From positions 1 to 16,853 of the forward strand of contig JAISZW010000044.1 of NCBI GenBank assembly GCA_031284445.1: a DNA stretch of 16,853 nt, read 5' to 3'. Made by a program: the position numbers and the translations under genes. The stretch is from Candidatus Methanovirga basalitermitum. Lineage in GTDB: Archaea > Methanobacteriota > Methanobacteria > Methanobacteriales > Methanobacteriaceae. Shown here piece after piece: positions 14,345-16,853 of the stretch. The notes under the pieces are model-generated. The model saw only the letters and a program-made list of their open reading frames with translations, had not been told where the DNA came from and made no database searches. The first letter of the stretch is position 1. The number at the start of each line of letters is the position of its first letter.

Positions 14345-14427
14345 TAGATTTTTTATTATTTCATTTCTCTAACAATAGATTTTTTATTATTTCTCTAATT
14401 ATATGATAGAATTGTCTTTATTATTTC
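14343..14427. repeat. Three-copy repeat upstream of the uL3 promoter
   Basis: A 20-base sequence, AATAGATTTTTTATTATTTC, occurs identically at 14343-14362 and 14374-14393, 31 bases apart. Its core TTTATTATTTC recurs a third time at 14417-14427, 34 bases further. All copies have the same orientation and lie upstream of the uL3 TATA box. They could be regulator-binding sites or slippage products in AT-rich DNA. Confidence 0.65.
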
Positions 14428-14435
14428 TCATTTGC

Positions 14436-15350
14436 TTAACCATGGATCATCATATTTAAAATAGCTAATGTTGAAATTAAGGCTTCTTCAGTTCTAACAG
14501 TTTCTGTCCCTTGATCTGGAAGAGTATTCACATCGACAACATCCAATCGGGAATTTTTAATACTTTCACAAGCATTTTCAGAAATCCCACTATAGGGACC
14601 TCCAAACAATGTAGTTATACTTTTAGAATTAATAGCTTTAGATTTTAAATCATCAAAAATAGAATTTACTTCATGACCATATCTTGTTGCAAGTAAAACA
14701 AAATCATGATTAACTAATTTCAGACTATTTTTAAGAGTTTCTTGACTATATAAAACCTCATATCCCCAATATCTATCCATTGGTACATCAGGTGTTACTA
14801 TAACTTCTTTGGCTATCTTAACAACCTTAAAACTAAAAACTTTGTTAACAGTAAGCTGTTCTTTACAAAAAACCAGCTTATCAATCCCAATATCTACAAA
14901 GGTTCCTTTTTTATTCCTTTTAACAGTAAATCCCTGTCGATATTGACCTAAATCGAATTCATCTACAGTAGGATGATTTGGAGTTCTAAGTGGTGGAAGT
15001 ATTCCTACATGTTTAAGATCAGATTCAATAGGAAAAACCCTTTTTCTAAGATATTGGGGAGTATCCATATACTTAAGAAGTTTAGATATGAACTTTCCAT
15101 CAGAATAGTTCCTATCCAAACTACTTCTATCTCTACTTAATCTATTCTTATCTGAACTAAGATTGCCCTTATCTGAATTAAGATTGCAAGAAGAATTTTT
15201 GGATGTATCTCTATAAATTACAACCTTACTCACACTAAAAACAGCCAGAGCCCTTCCAACAATCCCAATTTTAGAAGTTTTAAGCTTTAAATCCTTAGTT
15301 TCTGTTAAAAATGAATCTGGTAAAAAAACAGATAATTGTACTTTTTGCAT
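14436..15350 (-). CDS. SPOUT-family RNA methyltransferase (COG2106, MTH1-like) with heptad insert
   Basis: Putative AdoMet-dependent RNA methyltransferase of the alpha/beta-knot (SPOUT) class that is found next to uL3 in many archaea and is related to eukaryotic SPOUT1/C9orf114. The N-terminal half of the SPOUT domain is at 1-47 and 88-107 (MQKVQLSVFLPDSFL, LLKYMDTPQYLRKRVFP). An OB-like barrel lies at about 115-185, starting LPPLRTPNHPTVDEFDLGQY. The trefoil-knot half follows, with ATRYG (221), FGGPYSG (249-255) and LPDQGTETVRTEEAL (277-291). Residues 49-86 are a low-complexity Ser/Asp/Lys/Arg insert of about four heptads (NLNSDKG, NLSSDKN, RLSRDRS, SLDRNYS). The ATG at 15350 lacks a Shine-Dalgarno; a TATA box 26 bases upstream suggests leaderless translation. 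The substrate is unknown, though the location suggests rRNA. Confidence 0.88.
   Translation of the reverse strand: MQKVQLSVFLPDSFLTETKDLKLKTSKIGIVGRALAVFSVSKVVIYRDTSKNSSCNLNSDKGNLSSDKNRLSRDRSSLDRNYSDGKFISKLLKYMDTPQYLRKRVFPIESDLKHVGILPPLRTPNHPTVDEFDLGQYRQGFTVKRNKKGTFVDIGIDKLVFCKEQLTVNKVFSFKVVKIAKEVIVTPDVPMDRYWGYEVLYSQETLKNSLKLVNHDFVLLATRYGHEVNSIFDDLKSKAINSKSITTLFGGPYSGISENACESIKNSRLDVVDVNTLPDQGTETVRTEEALISTLAILNMMIHG
15147..15187. repeat. 21-base tandem repeat inside the SPOUT gene
   Basis: A 20-base unit starting CTTATCTGAA occurs at 15147-15166 and 15168-15187 with one mismatch. The period is 21 bases, which equals seven codons and produces the heptads of the insert. A degenerate third copy precedes it at about 15126-15146. 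Confidence 0.75.
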
Positions 15351-15370
15351 TTAATAAACTTTATAATTAG

Positions 15371-15382
15371 TTTATATATAAA
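15371..15382 (-). promoter_or_regulatory. TATA box of the SPOUT gene, leaderless spacing
   Basis: TTTATATATAAA is a 12-base palindromic TATA sequence centred 26-27 bases before the A of the ATG at 15350. This matches the archaeal TATA-to-start distance. With no Shine-Dalgarno before the ATG, the mRNA probably begins at the start codon. Confidence 0.45.
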
Positions 15383-15385
15383 TAC

Positions 15386-15415
15386 TGTTATTGAGTTAGT
15401 ATTGTTATTGAGTTA
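15386..15415. repeat. Two-copy 13-base direct repeat upstream of the SPOUT promoter
   Basis: TGTTATTGAGTTA occurs at 15386-15398 and 15403-15415, a 17-base period. The pair sits directly upstream of the SPOUT TATA box, where a regulator or activator could bind. Confidence 0.6.
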
Positions 15416-15579
15416 TAGTTAGCACCAACAAATACAATCAAGCATTATATCAACTATAACACTTGTAGCTTGACTATCCTTCAACTTGTAAGTCCAAGGA
15501 TTCCAAATTATTGTTATATTTCTTATAAGAGATCAGAGAATATGATTAGAGTTAAAATTTTAGACAACTATACATCACT

Positions 15580-15620
15580 TACAGAATAAAATGACTACAG
15601 AATAAAATGTCAAATTGACA
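15580..15620. repeat. Two-copy 14-base direct repeat running into a palindrome
   Basis: TACAGAATAAAATG is found at 15580-15593 and 15596-15609, a 16-base period. The second copy overlaps the perfect palindrome TGTCAA-A-TTGACA at 15608-15620. It has operator-like architecture, but it is more than 200 bases from the nearest start codon. Confidence 0.6.
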
Positions 15621-15668
15621 TTATAAAGCTTTTTTGGCTTGTAAGTATTTAAATGTTTCTATTAAATT

Positions 15669-15681
15669 TTAAAAAAAATAA
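15669..15681 (-). terminator. Possible U-tract terminator of the METTL5-like gene
   Basis: The minus strand reads CTTATTTTTTTTA, an eight-T run about 80 bases after the stop codon. Another six-T run lies earlier, at about 15708-15715. T-rich stretches are typical archaeal termination sites. Confidence 0.35.
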
Positions 15682-15758
15682 GAACTCCAAGAACCTCAAT
15701 AATCACAAAAAAGACAAAATTCACTATTATAAAATAAATAATCCATCAAAAATTGTTA

Positions 15759-16439
15759 TTATAAAAATTTTTCATTTTCAACTCTTAAAACAATAACTTG
15801 AATATTTTTACTATTTTTTGTATGAAAATCATAAAGTTTAGGTATTGGAAAATCATATGAAAACTTATGAGTGATTCTACCACCTAAACTTTTAAAATAG
15901 CTATCTAGAAAATTTTCAGTTTTTGATATATGAAATGAATAAATAACAGGGGATAAATTCATTGACACTTGGATAAAAATTCTATCAGAACCCTTTTTAC
16001 CCTTGTATTGAGATCCAAATGGGGGATTTTGAATAATAACATCAACAAAATCTAATATATCTTGATTAATAGATTTATTTAATTCATTAGATGACATTTT
16101 GTAAAATAAATTTATATCTCTATTTAAAAATATACAACTATCTATTTCCATAGAGTTAGCTGTTTTAATAGCTAAATCAACTGATTGCTGATCAACATCT
16201 ATACCAACAGAACATTTAGCATTCAATAATGCTGAACCAATAGTAAAAATGCCTGTACCAGAACCTAAATCGAGAATATTTTTATTATCAATATCTCCTA
16301 AAGTATAAGCATTCCATAACAGATCAGCAGCTATTGTTGCTGGAGTAGAATACTGTTCTAATTTAATTTTTGGATTAGGATGCTTTGGAATTGCTTCAAT
16401 CCTAATTTCCAAATCTTTCTTATTTTGAACCTTTAACAT
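15759..16439 (-). CDS. METTL5-like N6-adenine rRNA methyltransferase
   Basis: Class I AdoMet-dependent methyltransferase. LEQYSTP at 27-33, the AdoMet-binding motif DLGSGTG at 57-63, the acidic GIDVD at 79-83 and the catalytic NPPFG at 138-142 are those of the METTL5 group. Eukaryotic METTL5 makes m6A in small-subunit rRNA, and archaeal relatives are thought to do likewise; the exact target here is inferred. The length of 226 residues fits the family. The ATG at 16439 is preceded by AGGTTGA with short spacing, and TATA-like ATTATA repeats lie about 30-50 bases upstream. It is upstream of, and co-oriented with, the SPOUT and ribosomal genes, consistent with a role in ribosome maturation. An alternative reading is a protein or tRNA adenine methylase, but the motif context argues against it. 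Confidence 0.85.
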   Translation of the reverse strand: MLKVQNKKDLEIRIEAIPKHPNPKIKLEQYSTPATIAADLLWNAYTLGDIDNKNILDLGSGTGIFTIGSALLNAKCSVGIDVDQQSVDLAIKTANSMEIDSCIFLNRDINLFYKMSSNELNKSINQDILDFVDVIIQNPPFGSQYKGKKGSDRIFIQVSMNLSPVIYSFHISKTENFLDSYFKSLGGRITHKFSYDFPIPKLYDFHTKNSKNIQVIVLRVENEKFL

Positions 16440-16468
16440 TTCAACCTAATTTAACATGATTTATACGA

Positions 16469-16489
16469 ATTATAATTATAATTATAATT
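16469..16489 (-). promoter_or_regulatory. ATTATA repeat tract, probable TATA region of the METTL5-like gene
   Basis: Three and a half units of ATTATA in tandem lie 30-50 bases upstream of the ATG at 16439. Several registers could serve as a TATA box. Using the centre near 16474, transcription would start near 16448 and include the AGGTTGA Shine-Dalgarno. Confidence 0.35.
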
Positions 16490-16507
16490 TTTAGATAATA
16501 ACTAAAG

Positions 16508-16853
16508 GAGGCTGTTGCACAATTTTTTCATGAAAATCTGTGAACAACAGGGGCTATCCAAATTTTTACTGATGAAAGTTTATTAGTGTTATAATATCAT
16601 TATCATCTAAGATAAAGAAAAACTTCGATTTGTTATCGAAGATAACTTAGGAAAATCTTCGATTTTCGGTAGTGACCCTTTTAACTACTGATGTTTTTGT
16701 GTACGTGGAATGGGAATGTTAATAGTTCTTTTAAAGACCATACATAGTCAGTTTCTTGCAGACATCATTGGTGTTACTTCATCATATTTTCTCCAGATTT
16801 TACCTTTTACGATTAAAATTAAGTTTTTTAAGAGGGATGTGGTAAGTGAGATT
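16508..16853. mobile_element. Possible insertion-sequence end running off the right edge
   Basis: The sequence changes from AT-rich spacer to GGAGGCTGTTGCACAA at about 16507-16522, which resembles terminal repeats of several insertion-sequence families. It forms an imperfect hairpin: CTGTTGCACA (16512-16521) with TGTG-AA-CAACAG (16539-16550), enclosing the palindrome TTTTCATGAAAA. Two frames are open at the edge: a plus-strand frame from the ATG at 16710 (48 codons), and a minus-strand frame entering from the edge and stopping at the TGA in 16748-16750. I recognise neither as a specific transposase. There is no second end in the window, so the call is tentative. Confidence 0.3.
16623..16663. 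repeat. Overlapping, mutually exclusive inverted repeats
   Basis: CTTCGAT (16623-16629) pairs with ATCGAAG (16635-16641) across a five-base loop. The overlapping ATCGAAGAT (16635-16643) also pairs perfectly over nine bases with ATCTTCGAT (16655-16663). The middle arm can pair with only one partner at a time, as in attenuators or slipped stem-loops of mobile elements. Confidence 0.6.

Larger units (their letters stand above)
15351..15758. other. Gene-free region between the SPOUT and METTL5-like genes
   Basis: No plausible gene or tRNA is seen in these 408 bases. From the METTL5-like stop downward it holds T-tracts on the minus strand (15707-15716 and 15669-15681), a palindrome (15608-15620), two short direct-repeat pairs (15580-15609 and 15386-15415), an imperfect hairpin with a 6-base outer stem (ATCCTT 15476-15481 with AAGGAT 15496-15501), and a TATA palindrome just before the SPOUT gene. 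Confidence 0.5.

Noticed and set aside
14331..14427. CRISPR-like array from the repeated 20-mers upstream of uL3
   Set aside because: There are only two full copies and one partial, the spacing is 11-14 bases of non-unique AT-rich DNA, and no cas genes are present.
15351..15758. tRNA or stable RNA gene in the larger gaps
   Set aside because: No cloverleaf with a GTTC-like T loop or CCA-adjacent acceptor pairing could be seen; the hairpin at 15476-15501 is too small.
16691..16747. Plus-strand ATG at 16691 as a gene start
   Set aside because: The frame closes after 18 codons (TAG) and has no Shine-Dalgarno.

Overview
This AT-rich window is a nearly complete archaeal ribosomal-protein cluster (S10-spc type). 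All confidently called genes lie on the minus strand, so transcription runs from high to low coordinates. The gene set includes the archaeal/eukaryal-type proteins eS4, eL32 and eL19, with aIF1 (SUI1) and the RNase P protein Rnp1 embedded. An uL3-linked SPOUT protein sits at one end and SecY at the other. This arrangement fits a euryarchaeon of the Methanobacteriales, most likely a host-associated Methanobrevibacter or Methanosphaera. The genus is inferred from base composition and protein flavour and was not tested by search.

Layout in transcription order. (1) 16853-16440: AT-rich, structured DNA that may contain the end of an insertion sequence, with short open frames running off the edge. 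(2) 16439-15759: a METTL5-like N6-adenine rRNA methyltransferase. (3) 15758-15351: about 400 bases without a gene, holding short repeats, a palindrome, a U-tract terminator and a TATA box. (4) 15350-14436: a SPOUT-family RNA methyltransferase with an unusual heptad-repeat insert. (5) 14292-459: uL3, uL4, [259-base gap], uL23, uL2, uS19, uL22, uS3, uL29, aIF1, [218-base gap], Rnp1, uS17, uL14, uL24, eS4, uL5, uS14, uS8, uL6, eL32, eL19, uL18, uS5, uL30, uL15, SecY. (6) 458-1: AT-rich DNA with inverted repeats, a possible terminator, and the first codons of an unidentified gene leaving the left edge.

The genes supply most of the 50S core, much of the 30S, start-codon selection (aIF1), tRNA 5' maturation (Rnp1), probable rRNA modification (METTL5-like, SPOUT) and the membrane channel docked on the ribosome (SecY). 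Most genes are packed within 0-20 bases and have visible Shine-Dalgarno sites of GGAGG or GGTGAT type. Three gaps (before uL3, uL23 and rnp1) carry TATA-like elements, so the cluster is probably several transcripts. Several starts were moved inward to the ATG/GTG that fits the Shine-Dalgarno (uL4, uL23, uS17, uL6, eL19), and a TTG-started uS14 too short for routine ORF calling was added.

I found no convincing undescribed system. The interest lies in the interrupted uL4-uL23 junction, the repeat array upstream of the uL3 promoter, the low-complexity inserts in the SPOUT protein and uS3, probable leaderless starts, and structured DNA at both edges.
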